Assembly (NCBI GenBank): GCA_035626815.1
Contig: DASPMY010000049.1
Coordinates: 132,295 to 196,294 of the forward strand
Reading direction: 5' to 3'
Length of the DNA stretch: 64,000 nt
DNA from: Croceibacterium_A sp035626815
Lineage (GTDB): Bacteria > Pseudomonadota > Alphaproteobacteria > Sphingomonadales > Sphingomonadaceae
Shown in pieces: positions 8,007 through 16,055 of this stretch. Position numbers and translations under genes: made by a program. Each line of letters begins with the position of its first letter. Position 1 is the first letter of the stretch. The notes below the pieces were generated by a model. It did no database searches. It saw only the letters and a list, made by a program, of their open reading frames with translations, and was not told the DNA's origin.

Positions 8007-9116
8007 ATGCGCGAATGGGCCGATTTCACCGTGCAGGAAGCGGGCGGCCGCGCCACCGTGGTGCTGCAGGGCCCGCTGCTGGTCTCGACCATCGGCCTGC
8101 TCGACCGCAAGCTGCGCGAGCACACCGACCCGGTGCAGCACGTCGACCTGTCGGGCGCGGGCGAGATCGACACCATCGGCGCGTGGACCGTGTGGCGCTT
8201 CGCCGACGAGCACAACGCCCGCATCACCGGCGCCAGCGAGCAGGCCGGCAAGCTGATCGCGACCGTCCGCGAGAGCGCCAGCACCGCGCCGTACGAGCCC
8301 GAGCGGCTGCCGCTGGCCGAGCGGGTCCTCGCCGGGCGCGGCGAGGCGGTGATTCGCTTCGGCCGCAACGTCGTCAACTTCGTCGGCTTCCTCGGCGCGA
8401 CGCTGATCGCGCTCGGCGCGATCGTCCGCCATCCGCGGCGCTTCCCCTATCGCGCGCTGGTCCGCCAGTTCGAGCTGGTCGGAGTGTCCGCGCTGCCGAT
8501 CATCGGCCTGATGAGCTTCCTCATCGGCATCGTCATCGCCCAGCAGGGCGCGGCGCAGCTGCGGCAGTTCGGGGCCGAGATCTACACCATCAACCTGACC
8601 GGGCGGCTGGCCTTGCGCGAGCTCGGCGTGCTGATGACCGCGATCATGGTCGCCGGGCGCTCGGGCTCGGCCTTCGCCGCCCAGCTCGGCACGATGAAGC
8701 TGACCGAGGAGATCGACGCGATGCGCACGATCGGGGTCTCGCCGATCGAGGCGCTGGTCGTGCCGCGCATCCTCGCCAACGTGCTGATGATGCCCCTGCT
8801 CGGGTTCTTCTCGGCGGTGATCGCGATCATCGGCGGGGCGGTGATCGCCGACCTGACGCTCGGCATCCCGTTCCTCACCTTCCTCGCCCGGATCAAGGAG
8901 GTGGTGCCGCTCTACGACGTGTGGGTCGGGCTGATCAAGGCGCCGGTGTTCGGCCTGATCGTGGCCCTCGCGGGGTGCTACCAGGGGATGCAGGTCAAAG
9001 GCGATTCCGAGCAGGTCGGCCTGCGCACGACGATGGCGGTGGTGCAGGGCATCTTCATGGTCATCGTGCTCGACGCGTTCTTCGCGGTGTTCTTCACCGA
9101 AATCGGCTGGGCATGA
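8007..9116 (+). CDS. mlaE: MlaE-type lipid ABC transporter permease with N-terminal STAS domain
   Basis: This 369-residue inner-membrane permease belongs to the MCE-associated lipid importers/exporters. Residues about 8-90 form a STAS-like domain (VVLQGPLLVSTIGLLDRKL ... VDLSGAGEIDTIGAW), fused ahead of the MlaE domain (about 120-367). The MlaE domain carries five or so helices and the conserved segment ELGVLMTAIMVAGRSGSAFAA. In E. coli the STAS protein MlaB is separate; here the two are one chain. It is the first gene of a four-gene operon, divergent from valS (80-base gap), and its stop overlaps the ATPase start as ATGA. The arrangement matches the LinKLMN transporter of Sphingobium, in which LinK is the permease. 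Confidence 0.9.
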   Translation: MREWADFTVQEAGGRATVVLQGPLLVSTIGLLDRKLREHTDPVQHVDLSGAGEIDTIGAWTVWRFADEHNARITGASEQAGKLIATVRESASTAPYEPERLPLAERVLAGRGEAVIRFGRNVVNFVGFLGATLIALGAIVRHPRRFPYRALVRQFELVGVSALPIIGLMSFLIGIVIAQQGAAQLRQFGAEIYTINLTGRLALRELGVLMTAIMVAGRSGSAFAAQLGTMKLTEEIDAMRTIGVSPIEALVVPRILANVLMMPLLGFFSAVIAIIGGAVIADLTLGIPFLTFLARIKEVVPLYDVWVGLIKAPVFGLIVALAGCYQGMQVKGDSEQVGLRTTMAVVQGIFMVIVLDAFFAVFFTEIGWA

Positions 9117-10000
9117 GCGCGGACGACGACGAGCTGCGCGAGGAAGTGCTCGACGAGGCGCGGTCCGACGTCGTCGAGGCGTTCGACGGCCGCTATCCGA
9201 TCGAGATCGCCGGCCTCAAGAACACCTTCGGCGACCAGGTCGTGCACGAGGACCTCTCGCTCAAGGTCGAGCGCGGCGAGATCCTCGGCGTGGTCGGCGG
9301 CTCGGGCACCGGCAAGTCGGTGCTGATGCGCTCGATCATCGGGCTGCAGATCCCCGACGCGGGGGAGATCCGCGTGTTCGGCAAGAACACCATCGGCGCC
9401 GAGCCCGACGAGGAATCGGCGGTGCGCAGCCGCTGGGGCGTGCTGTTCCAGGGCGGCGCGCTGTTCTCGACGCTGACCGTGGCCGAGAACGTCGAGGTGC
9501 CGCTCAAGCAGTTCTATCCCGAGCTCGATCCGCAGCTGCGGCACGAGATCGCCCGCTACAAGGTCATCATGACCGGCCTGCCCGAGGAAGCGGCGGCGAA
9601 GTATCCGTCGGAGCTGTCGGGCGGGATGCGCAAGCGCGCCGGGCTGGCGCGCGCGCTGGCGCTCGATCCGGAGCTGCTGTTCCTCGACGAGCCGACCGCC
9701 GGGCTCGACCCGATCGGCGCCGCCGCGTTCGACGAGCTGACGCGCAACCTGCAGAACACGCTCGGCCTGACGGTCTTCCTGATCACCCACGACCTGGACA
9801 CGCTCTACGCCATCTGCGACCGGGTGGCGGTGCTCGCCGACGGCCAGGTGATCGCGGTCGGCACGATCCCCGAGCTGCTCAAGCTCGACCATCCGTGGAT
9901 CCAGGAATACTTCAACGGCCCGCGCAGCCGCGCGGCGCAAGTCAGCCTGGCGCGCGGGGCGGGGAAAGCCATGGACAAGAGCGGCGGCGGAAAGGCATAG
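9113..10000 (+). CDS. mlaF: MlaF-type ABC transporter ATP-binding protein
   Basis: A 295-residue cytoplasmic ATPase that powers the lipid transporter. Walker A is GGSGTGKS at residues 62-69. The ABC signature LSGGM is at 168-172, followed by Walker B (LLFLDEPTAGLDP) and the H-loop (LITHDLDTL). An acidic N-terminal extension of about 25 residues precedes the nucleotide-binding domain. The open frame runs far upstream, antisense to valS and through mlaE, but ATG 9113 is chosen for its 4-base overlap with mlaE. It corresponds to LinL in sphingomonads. Confidence 0.92.
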   Translation: MSADDDELREEVLDEARSDVVEAFDGRYPIEIAGLKNTFGDQVVHEDLSLKVERGEILGVVGGSGTGKSVLMRSIIGLQIPDAGEIRVFGKNTIGAEPDEESAVRSRWGVLFQGGALFSTLTVAENVEVPLKQFYPELDPQLRHEIARYKVIMTGLPEEAAAKYPSELSGGMRKRAGLARALALDPELLFLDEPTAGLDPIGAAAFDELTRNLQNTLGLTVFLITHDLDTLYAICDRVAVLADGQVIAVGTIPELLKLDHPWIQEYFNGPRSRAAQVSLARGAGKAMDKSGGGKA

Positions 10001-10010
10001 GGCGGGGCGG

Positions 10011-10949
10011 ATGGAAACGCGGGCCAACTATGTCTGGGTGGGGGCCGTCTCCCTGCTGCTGCTCGCGCTGCTGGCGGCGTTCATCGTCTGGCTGGCGCAG
10101 CTCGGCACGCAAGACCGCAAGGACTACGACATCTTCTTCGAGCAGTCGGTCGGCGGCCTCGCCAAGGGCTCGGAAGTGACCTTCCAGGGCGTGCCGGCCG
10201 GGCAGGTGCAGGAGATCGAGCTGTGGCGGCAGGACCCGGGCTTCGTCCGCGTGCGCGTCTCGCTCGACGAGGACATCCCGGTCCTCCAGGGCACCACCGC
10301 GTCGATCTCGGCCAGCTTCACCGGCGTCTCGACGATCTCGCTCGGCGGCGCGGTGCGTGGCGCGCCGGCGATCACCGAGCCGGGCCCCGAAGGCGCGCCG
10401 GTCATTCCCGCCGAGCCGGGCGGCCTCGGCGAGATCCTCGCCAGCGCGCCGCTGCTGCTCGAGCGCCTGGCCACGTTGACCGACCGGCTCACGCGGCTGC
10501 TGTCGGACGAGAACCAGGCCTCGATCACCGGCATCCTCGCCAATACCGACCGGATGAGCGCCCAGTTCGCCGACATGGCACCCGAGATGGAGGCGACACT
10601 GGTCGAGCTGCGCCGCACGCTGGCGCAGTCGACCGAGACGCTCGACGCGTTCGAGAGCACGCTGCGCTCGACCGACAGCCTGCTCAACGACGAAGGCCGC
10701 AGCCTGGCGCAGGAGCTGCGCGCGACGCTGCGCTCGGCGCAGCAGGCGGCGACCACGCTCGAGGCGACGATGGAGGACGTCCGGCCCGGCGCGCGCGAGA
10801 TGGCGCAGACCACGCTGCCGCTGGCCAATGCCACGCTGCAGGACTTGCGCCGGACCAGCGAGGCGCTGCGCCAGATGACCGAAAAGATCCAGACCGACGG
10901 CGCCGGCGCCCTCGTCGGCGGCAACAAGCTGCCCGACTACGAGCCGTGA
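10011..10949 (+). CDS. mlaD: MCE/MlaD family substrate-binding protein
   Basis: This 312-residue protein has one N-terminal membrane anchor (about residues 8-32, YVWVGAVSLLLLALLAAFIVWL). The MCE domain follows (about 40-118, YDIFFEQSVGGLAKGSEVTFQGVPAGQV), then a long helical C-terminal region suited to a tube or coiled coil in the periplasm (MSAQFADMAPEMEATLVELR). MCE proteins assemble as hexameric rings that carry phospholipids between the membranes. It lies 10 bases after the ATPase and 11 before the lipoprotein, so the four genes are almost certainly one transcript. It is equivalent to LinM. Confidence 0.92.
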   Translation: METRANYVWVGAVSLLLLALLAAFIVWLAQLGTQDRKDYDIFFEQSVGGLAKGSEVTFQGVPAGQVQEIELWRQDPGFVRVRVSLDEDIPVLQGTTASISASFTGVSTISLGGAVRGAPAITEPGPEGAPVIPAEPGGLGEILASAPLLLERLATLTDRLTRLLSDENQASITGILANTDRMSAQFADMAPEMEATLVELRRTLAQSTETLDAFESTLRSTDSLLNDEGRSLAQELRATLRSAQQAATTLEATMEDVRPGAREMAQTTLPLANATLQDLRRTSEALRQMTEKIQTDGAGALVGGNKLPDYEP

Positions 10950-10960
10950 GGGACCATTCG

Positions 10961-11539
10961 ATGCTGAAACAGGCACTGCTTCCCGTGCTGCTGGCGCTCC
11001 CGCTGGCCGGCTGCGTCAGCCTCGGCGGGAAGACCCCCGAGCAGTTGCTGACGCTGACCCCGGCGCGCGCGGCGCCGGCCGGGGCGGGGACGACGGCGCA
11101 GGCCGAATCGGCGCTGGCGGTGATCGAGCCCGACGCCGAGCAGCGGCTCAACGTCACCCGGGTGCCGGTGCAGGTGAGCGAATCGAGCGTCGCCTACCTG
11201 CAGGACGCGGTGTGGGTCGAGAAGCCCGCGCGGCTGTTCCAGGCGCTCGTCGCCGAGACGATCCGCGCCAAGGGCTCGCGGCTGGTGGTCGGCGGCGACC
11301 TCGGCTACGCCGCGGTGACCAAGCTCTCGGGCCGCCTGCTCGACATGGGCTACGACGTCGCCAGCGGCAGCGCTGTGGTGCGCTACGACGCGGTGCTGCA
11401 GATGCCCGACGGCCGCGTGCTCACCCGCCGCTTCGAAAGCCGCGTGCCCGGGGTGGCGGCCGAGGCCGCGGCGGTCGGCCCGGCGCTCAACCAGGCCGCC
11501 AACCAGGTCGCCGATCAGGTGGCCGAGTGGGTCGGCTGA
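10961..11539 (+). CDS. ABC-type transport auxiliary lipoprotein (PqiC/LinN-like)
   Basis: A 192-residue outer-membrane-type lipoprotein. The signal peptide ends in the lipobox LAGC at about residues 16-19. The mature part shows the family's conserved stretch on dominant strands (LNVTRVPVQVSESSVAYLQ), an AVWVEKPARLFQALV segment and a C-terminal ALNQAANQVADQVAEWV helix. Family members pair with MCE transporters (PqiC with PqiB, LinN with LinKLM) and are thought to hold the lipid channel to the outer membrane. It closes the operon; a 54-base gap separates it from the convergent ATP12 gene. Confidence 0.88.
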   Translation: MLKQALLPVLLALPLAGCVSLGGKTPEQLLTLTPARAAPAGAGTTAQAESALAVIEPDAEQRLNVTRVPVQVSESSVAYLQDAVWVEKPARLFQALVAETIRAKGSRLVVGGDLGYAAVTKLSGRLLDMGYDVASGSAVVRYDAVLQMPDGRVLTRRFESRVPGVAAEAAAVGPALNQAANQVADQVAEWVG

Positions 11540-11593
11540 GCTCGAGTCTGCCCTTTTCGACCTGAAGCAATCAGGCGGCGAAGGGGTTTCCAA

Positions 11594-12304
11594 CTAATCG
11601 ACATCGCCGGAGCCGCGCGCCAGCTGGGCGAATCGAGCCGCCGCCTCGAACGCGGCCAGCCGCCTCGCGCGGTCGCGTTCGGCCTCGTGTTCCCAGCCCC
11701 ACAGCTCGGCCTGCCAGTCCTGCTCGCAGTTGGCGGCTTCGAACAGGGCGGGGACGTCGTAGCCGGGCTCGAGCGCGATCAGCGCCACCGTCAGCGAAGC
11801 GGCGAGCGGCGCCAGCGCGTGGAGCGCCGAGAGGGTGAAATCGTCCTGCCCCGCCAGGAACGCGCGCAGGCGGGCGAGCGTATCGGGCGGCTGCGGGCGG
11901 TGGACGACGCCGTGGACGCGCTCGAAGCGCACCGCGTGCCGCTGCTCGATCAGCGCCAGCATCGGCTCCCACATCGCCTGTTGCCGGCTGTAGAGCGGCT
12001 CGTCGGGATCGGCGCGGTAGCACAGCGTGTCGGTCTCGGCGTAAGCCAGCAGCCTGGCGATCGTCGCCGCGCGGTCCGTGCGCACGTGGTCGATCGCGTA
12101 ATCGGCGAGGTCGCGCAGCGGAAAGGCCGCCGGATCGACCTCCTCGCCCTGGCCGCGCCACTCGGCGGCCATGGCCTCGGCCAGCGCGCGCGTGGGCACG
12201 ACTTGCGCCGCGCCGCCCTGGGTGCGGATCGGCCGCCCGTCGAGCACGACGCGGAAGCCGCCGTCCGCCGCCTCGACCGCGACCGCCTTCCAGAAGCGCT
12301 TCAC
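11594..12304 (-). CDS. ATP12 family F1-ATPase assembly chaperone
   Basis: A 236-residue protein of the ATP12 family, known in mitochondria for assembling the F1 alpha subunit and found in alphaproteobacteria. It shows the N-terminal KRFWKAVAVEAADGGFRVVLDGRPIRT, the conserved RDLADYAIDHVRTDRA helix, and YAETDTLCYRADPDEPLYSRQ, all diagnostic. The start is GTG 12304, which overlaps the previous stop as GTGA. An upstream in-frame methionine at 12394 would add 30 residues without similarity. It is the last gene of the minus-strand operon that begins with crcB. Confidence 0.88.
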   Translation of the reverse strand: MKRFWKAVAVEAADGGFRVVLDGRPIRTQGGAAQVVPTRALAEAMAAEWRGQGEEVDPAAFPLRDLADYAIDHVRTDRAATIARLLAYAETDTLCYRADPDEPLYSRQQAMWEPMLALIEQRHAVRFERVHGVVHRPQPPDTLARLRAFLAGQDDFTLSALHALAPLAASLTVALIALEPGYDVPALFEAANCEQDWQAELWGWEHEAERDRARRLAAFEAAARFAQLARGSGDVD

Positions 12305-12525
12305 CGATCGGGCGTCCGCCACTTGCGGGCGAGCCAGGTCGGCACGAAGAACACGTCGGCCAGCCCGAGCGCGAGGACCAGGTAGCCCGACCACTGCGGG
12401 GCGGGGATGTTGCCGTTGGCGATCAGCAGCCCGACCACGACCATCGCCCCGCCGCCGATGCGCAGCGCCTGGATCGCGAGCCAGCGCCCGCGGGCTTCGT
12501 CGTCACGCCGTTGCCGCTCATCCAT
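12301..12525 (-). CDS. Small two-helix membrane protein, unknown
   Basis: A 74-residue protein with a charged N-terminus (MDERQRRDDEARGR) and two hydrophobic helices (about residues 24-40 and 46-64, ending FFVPTWLARKWR). It overlaps the HAD gene by 8 bases upstream and the ATP12 gene by 4 bases downstream, so it is well fixed inside the operon. Small proteins of this kind commonly lie between the phosphatase and ATP12 genes in sphingomonads. Function is unknown. Confidence 0.75.
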   Translation of the reverse strand: MDERQRRDDEARGRWLAIQALRIGGGAMVVVGLLIANGNIPAPQWSGYLVLALGLADVFFVPTWLARKWRTPDR

Positions 12526-13171
12526 CGAGCATCTCCCCCAGTTGTTCGGGCGTCTCGGCGACCGCTTCGGCCCCGGCGGCGAGCAGCTCGTCGGACGCAT
12601 GATACCCCCAGGCGACGCCGATCGCGCGGCAGCCCGCGGCGCGGGCCATCGACACGTCGTACACCGTGTCGCCGATGACCACGGTATCGGCCGGGGCGGC
12701 GCCGGCCTCGGCCATCGCGGCCTCGAGCATCGCCGGGTGCGGCTTGGACGGATGGCGGTCGGCGGTCTGCAGCGTGACGAACAAGTCGAAGAGGCCGTGG
12801 CTGACGAGGCAACCCTCGAGCCCGCGGTCGGACTTGCCGGTGGCGACCCCGAGCATCCAGCCCGCGCGATGGAGCCGGCCGAGCAGGGCGGCGATGCCGT
12901 CATACAGCGGCTCGCGCAGCGTGCCCTGCTGGCGGGCGGCGAAGAACGCCCGCTTGTAGGCGCCGACCGCCTGCTCTTGCGCCGCGGGCGCGGCGTCGGG
13001 GGCGAGGCGGGCGACCGCGTGCGGCAGGCTCAGCCCGACGATCCGGCGCACCGCGTGCGGGTCGGGTGCGGGCAGCCCGGCCTCGGCGAAGCCCGCCGCC
13101 ATCGCCGCGCAGATCGCCGCCTGCCCGTCGCTGAGCGTGCCGTCGCAGTCGAACACCGCGAGGCGGATCAC
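12518..13171 (-). CDS. HAD-superfamily hydrolase, phosphoglycolate-phosphatase-like
   Basis: This 217-residue protein has the HAD motif I FDCDGTLSD (Asp nucleophile at residue 8, second Asp at 10). It has a helical cap, motif II in GVATGKSD, and motif III/IV in GDTVYDVSMA. It resembles Gph and pyrophosphatase-type HADs; the substrate is not determined. The GTG start at 13171 gives a normal N-terminus (MIRLAVFDCDGTL). The open frame continues 24 codons further to 13243, but those codons (PLHHPVGGPPPRAGEDR) are translated from the adjacent family A repeat and are not expected in the mature protein. Confidence 0.88.
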   Translation of the reverse strand: MIRLAVFDCDGTLSDGQAAICAAMAAGFAEAGLPAPDPHAVRRIVGLSLPHAVARLAPDAAPAAQEQAVGAYKRAFFAARQQGTLREPLYDGIAALLGRLHRAGWMLGVATGKSDRGLEGCLVSHGLFDLFVTLQTADRHPSKPHPAMLEAAMAEAGAAPADTVVIGDTVYDVSMARAAGCRAIGVAWGYHASDELLAAGAEAVAETPEQLGEMLDG

Positions 13172-13174
13172 GCG

Positions 13175-13318
13175 ATCCTCCCCGGCACGGGGAGGGGGAC
13201 CACCCACAGGGTGGTGGAGGGGCACGCGCGGTGAACCGGACATCGCGAGGTCAGGACCACTCGCCCGTGCCCCTCCACCATGCTGCGCATGGTCCCCCTC
13301 CCCCGTCGGGGGAGGATC
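13175..13318. repeat. Family A palindromic element, intergenic inverted pair
   Basis: The outer ends match perfectly as GATCCTCCCC (13175-13184) and GGGGAGGATC (13309-13318). Each arm has the CCTCCCC..GGGGAGG stem, then GGGGACCA and its partner TGGTGGAGGGGC, separated by a small second stem (CACC-cacag-GGTG on the left, CCATGC-tgc-GCATGG on the right). The two arms converge over about 45 bases. It fills the gap between the RluC-like gene and the HAD gene, and shows what the intact element looks like outside a coding region. Confidence 0.85.
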
Positions 13319-13328
13319 CCAGCCCCCC

Positions 13329-14423
13329 TCATCGGTTGGCCCCCCGCCCGCGGCGCTCGCCGCGCCGGGCCTTGCGGAACTGCTTGGCGTGAGCCTTGGC
13401 GGCCTGCTTCTTGACCGCCCGCGAAGGCGGGGGCGGGCCTTTTTCCGGCTCCGCCTCGCTCAGCGCCGGATCGAAGCCGAGCTGCGCCATGCTGGCGGCG
13501 AAGTGCTCGGGCAGCTCGGCGGTGACGTCGAGCGTGCCGCCGCCGCCGTCAGCGCCCTTGGGCGCGTCGATCACCAGGCGCCGGGCGTGCAAGTGCATCT
13601 TGCGGCTGATCGAGCCGGTCAGGAACGCGTCCTGCCCGCCGTACTTGCCGTCGCCGACGATCGGGTGGCCGATCGCCGCCATGTGCACGCGCAGCTGGTG
13701 CGTGCGCCCGGTGAGCGGCTGGAGCTCGACCCACGCCGCGCGGTTGCCGGCGCGGTCGACCACGCGGTAGCGCGTCCGCGCGGGCTGGCCGTTGGCCTCG
13801 TCGACGTGCATCTTCTCGCCGCCGGTGCCGGGCTGCTTGGCCAGCGGGGCGTCGATCGTGCCGTCGGCGACCTCGGGCACGCCGACCACCAGCGCCCAGT
13901 AGATCTTCTTCGCCGAGCGGCCCGAGAAGCGCTTCGAGAAGAACGCCGCGCTGCCCGGCGTGCGGGCGATGAGGAGGACGCCCGAGGTGTCCTTGTCGAG
14001 CCGGTGGACCAGCCGCGGACGCGGCTCGTCGTCGCCGTGGTAGGCGTCGAGCAGGCCATCGACGTGGTTGAACGTGCCGGTACCGCCTTGGGTGGCGAGG
14101 CCCGGCGGCTTGTTGAGCACCAGCGCCGCCTCGCTCCGCGCGATGACCATCGCCGCCGCTTGCGCCCGATGCTCGTCGGTCAGCTCGCGGCGCCGGGGCG
14201 TCGGGCGCTCGCTATCCCCACCCGGCGGCACGCGCACGACCTGGCCCGCGGCAAGACGGTCCTCCGGCCGGGCGCGCTTGCCGTCGACGCGGATCTGCCC
14301 GGTGCGCGCCCAGCGCGACACAGTGGCGAAGCCGATCTGCGGCAAGTGGCGCTTGAACCAGCGGTCGAGCCGGGTGCCGTCGTCGTCGGCGGCGACGGTG
14401 AACTGGCGGACGGCTTGGCTCAC
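13329..14423 (-). CDS. RluA/RluC family 23S rRNA pseudouridine synthase
   Basis: A 364-residue enzyme that isomerises uridines in large-subunit rRNA. An S4 RNA-binding domain (about residues 15-65, RLDRWFKRHLPQ) precedes the synthase domain. The signature HRLDKDTSG is at 140-148, with the catalytic aspartate at 143, and LTGRTHQLRVHM follows. A basic, lysine- and arginine-rich tail (about residues 325-364) ends the protein and may bind RNA. The start is GTG 14423, overlapping the crcB stop as GTGA. The order and S4 domain fit RluC (positions 955/2504/2580) better than RluA; target sites cannot be read from sequence. Confidence 0.88.
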   Translation of the reverse strand: MSQAVRQFTVAADDDGTRLDRWFKRHLPQIGFATVSRWARTGQIRVDGKRARPEDRLAAGQVVRVPPGGDSERPTPRRRELTDEHRAQAAAMVIARSEAALVLNKPPGLATQGGTGTFNHVDGLLDAYHGDDEPRPRLVHRLDKDTSGVLLIARTPGSAAFFSKRFSGRSAKKIYWALVVGVPEVADGTIDAPLAKQPGTGGEKMHVDEANGQPARTRYRVVDRAGNRAAWVELQPLTGRTHQLRVHMAAIGHPIVGDGKYGGQDAFLTGSISRKMHLHARRLVIDAPKGADGGGGTLDVTAELPEHFAASMAQLGFDPALSEAEPEKGPPPPSRAVKKQAAKAHAKQFRKARRGERRGRGANR

Positions 14424-14827
14424 CCGGCGACCCGCATCGCCACCAGGCCGAGATAGAGCGCGCTAAGCCCGGCGAGGACCGAGACCGCGGCATAGACGAA
14501 CGCCTGCGGCGCCTGGCCGCGCTCGATCAGCAGCATCAGCTCGAGGCTGAAGGCGGAAAAGGTGGTGAAGCCGCCGAGCACCCCGACGCCGACGAACAGC
14601 CGCCACGGCTCGCCGCCGGACCCATGCCGGGCGAGGAACCCCGCGAGCAGTCCCATCGCCAGGCTGCCGGCGACGTTGACCGCCAGCGTCGCCCACGGAA
14701 ACGCGGTCACCGCGGCAGGGCCGAGCCAGTGGGTCATCGCCCGCCCGGCCTGGTAGCGCAGCACCGCGCCGATCGCGCCGCCGAGCGCGACGTGCAGCGA
14801 GGCGACGAACGGGGAGGGGGCGTTCAT
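14420..14827 (-). CDS. crcB: Fluoride efflux channel CrcB/Fluc
   Basis: A 135-residue inner-membrane protein with four helices. It has the conserved pore asparagine region (TLAVNVAGSLAMG) and the GGFTTFSAFSLE motif with the Phe-box that lines the fluoride path. Channels are dual-topology dimers. The start is ATG 14827; the frame extends 44 codons upstream without similarity. No fluoride-riboswitch-like leader was recognised in the 188 bases to rpsU. It is the first gene of the operon with the RluC-like, HAD and ATP12 genes. Confidence 0.92.
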   Translation of the reverse strand: MNAPSPFVASLHVALGGAIGAVLRYQAGRAMTHWLGPAAVTAFPWATLAVNVAGSLAMGLLAGFLARHGSGGEPWRLFVGVGVLGGFTTFSAFSLELMLLIERGQAPQAFVYAAVSVLAGLSALYLGLVAMRVAG

Positions 14828-15015
14828 TCGCGCGGCCTTAGCCGCGACACCCCTCGTCCGCAAATCCTTGCCAATCCCGCGCGTTTCACTTATGCGCCCG
14901 CCGTTCGAGCCGGTCCGGTGCGGATTCGGCGCGCATTTCATTTGCTTCAGAAGGTGCATCCCGCGCCGATCACGCGGGCTCTCGCCGGTTCGAAATTAAG
15001 AGGTGGCTTAGGTTT

Positions 15016-15222
15016 ATGCAGATCATCGTCCGCGACAACAATGTCGAGCAGGCCCTGCGCGCGCTCAAGAAGAAGCTGCAGCGCGAAGGCGTCTATCGCG
15101 AGATGAAGCTGCGCCGCCACTACGAGAAGCCGAGCGAGAAGCGCGCCCGCGAGAAGGCGGCCGCGATCCGCCGCGCCCGCAAGCTCGAGCGCAAGCGCGC
15201 GGAGCGCGACGGCGCCAAGTGA
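15016..15222 (+). CDS. rpsU: Ribosomal protein bS21
   Basis: A 68-residue basic small-subunit protein, near full family length. It starts MQIIVRDNNVEQALRALKKK and has an Arg/Lys-rich C-terminus (IRRARKLERKRAERDG). It binds the 30S platform near the anti-Shine-Dalgarno. The ribosome site AAGAGGTGG lies about 9 bases before the ATG. It is monocistronic, with a strong terminator 77 bases after the stop. Confidence 0.95.
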   Translation: MQIIVRDNNVEQALRALKKKLQREGVYREMKLRRHYEKPSEKRAREKAAAIRRARKLERKRAERDGAK

Positions 15223-15236
15223 GCGGCTCGCCGGCC

Positions 15237-15256
15237 ATCCCCGCGCCGGCGGGGAT
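15237..15256. repeat. Family C palindrome (ATCCCCGC stem)
   Basis: The perfect 8-bp stem ATCCCCGC-gccg-GCGGGGAT is followed by CTCGTGC. The same unit with loop GAAG occurs between gatC and gatA at 18119-18138, also followed by CTCGTGC. It lies between rpsU and its terminator. Confidence 0.8.
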
Positions 15257-15298
15257 CTCGTGCCGCCAGCCTCCTTGCCACCCCCTCACAGCTAAGCC

Positions 15299-15336
15299 AA
15301 AAGCGGCGCGACGGGCCTGACCCTCGCGCCTCTTTT
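15299..15336 (+). terminator. Rho-independent terminator after rpsU
   Basis: The stem GGCGCGA (15305-15311) pairs with TCGCGCC (15324-15330). It extends inward by a GG-CC pair and outward by AAAAG with CTTTT, so both strands end in an A/T tract and T-rich CTTTTCTTG follows. It ends the rpsU transcript. The following FKBP start is only 20 bases beyond, so that gene's promoter, if separate, overlaps this element. Confidence 0.75.
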
Positions 15337-15355
15337 CTTGTCCAGGAACACCGCC

Positions 15356-15940
15356 ATGGCCGAAGCAACCCGCGTACCCCTGCAGCCGATCTCGCGGGGG
15401 TCGCTGCTGATGCTGATCCTCGGCATCGCCATCGGCGTCGCCCTGTCCGCCGCCTACGCCTGGTGGACGGTGCCGCGGGTGAGCGTCGACACCGTCACCG
15501 CCGGCACCGGCGAGCACCCCAAGCCGACCGACGTGGTGTTCGTGCGCTATACCGGCAAGCTCGACGACGGCACGGTGTTCGATAAGTCGCAGGACATCGC
15601 GCTGCCGATCAAGGGCGTGCTGCCCGAAGGCACGCCGCTGCCGCTCGAGAACATGCTGCCGGGCTTCCGCGATGCGGTGGTCAAGATGCAGAAGGGCGGC
15701 AAGTACGTCGCCGAGATCCCCGCCGCGATGGCCTACGGCGCCAACCCGCCGCAAGGCTCGCCGATCCCGCCCAACGCCGACCTGACGTTCGACATCGAGC
15801 TGGTCGACTTCATGCCGATGGCCGAGGCCGAGGCGAAGTTCCAGCAGCTGCAGCAGATGATGCTGCAGCAGCAGCAACAGCAGGCCGCGCCGGGCGGGGA
15901 GGCCCCGCAGTCCGCCCCGACGCCGCAGCCGGCGCCGTAG
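15356..15940 (+). CDS. Membrane-anchored FKBP-type peptidyl-prolyl isomerase
   Basis: A 194-residue protein. The N-terminal signal anchor (about residues 18-38, LLMLILGIAIGVALSAAYAWW) places the FKBP domain (about 60-155) in the periplasm. The domain shows VRYTGKLDDGTVFDKS and MAYGANPPQGSPIPPNADLTFDIELVDF, typical of FKBP isomerases. After it comes a short glutamine-rich helix (KFQQLQQMMLQQQQQQ) and a Pro/Ala tail. ATG 15356 is preferred over the TTG at 15338, which lies inside the terminator. Confidence 0.88.
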   Translation: MAEATRVPLQPISRGSLLMLILGIAIGVALSAAYAWWTVPRVSVDTVTAGTGEHPKPTDVVFVRYTGKLDDGTVFDKSQDIALPIKGVLPEGTPLPLENMLPGFRDAVVKMQKGGKYVAEIPAAMAYGANPPQGSPIPPNADLTFDIELVDFMPMAEAEAKFQQLQQMMLQQQQQQAAPGGEAPQSAPTPQPAP

Positions 15941-16055
15941 GCGAGCGCCGGTTCCGACGGTTTCGCGCGCTTTTCAGCGAAACCTCACGAATTGCTCATG
16001 CATCGCCGGGGGTTTCCCGGCATGCTGGCGCCCACCATCACGGAGGGATGTCGGC

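Noticed and set aside
12518..13243. Longer start (ATG 13243) for the HAD phosphatase
   Set aside because: The additional 24 codons are translated from the family A repeat, and the conserved N-terminus starts at GTG 13171.
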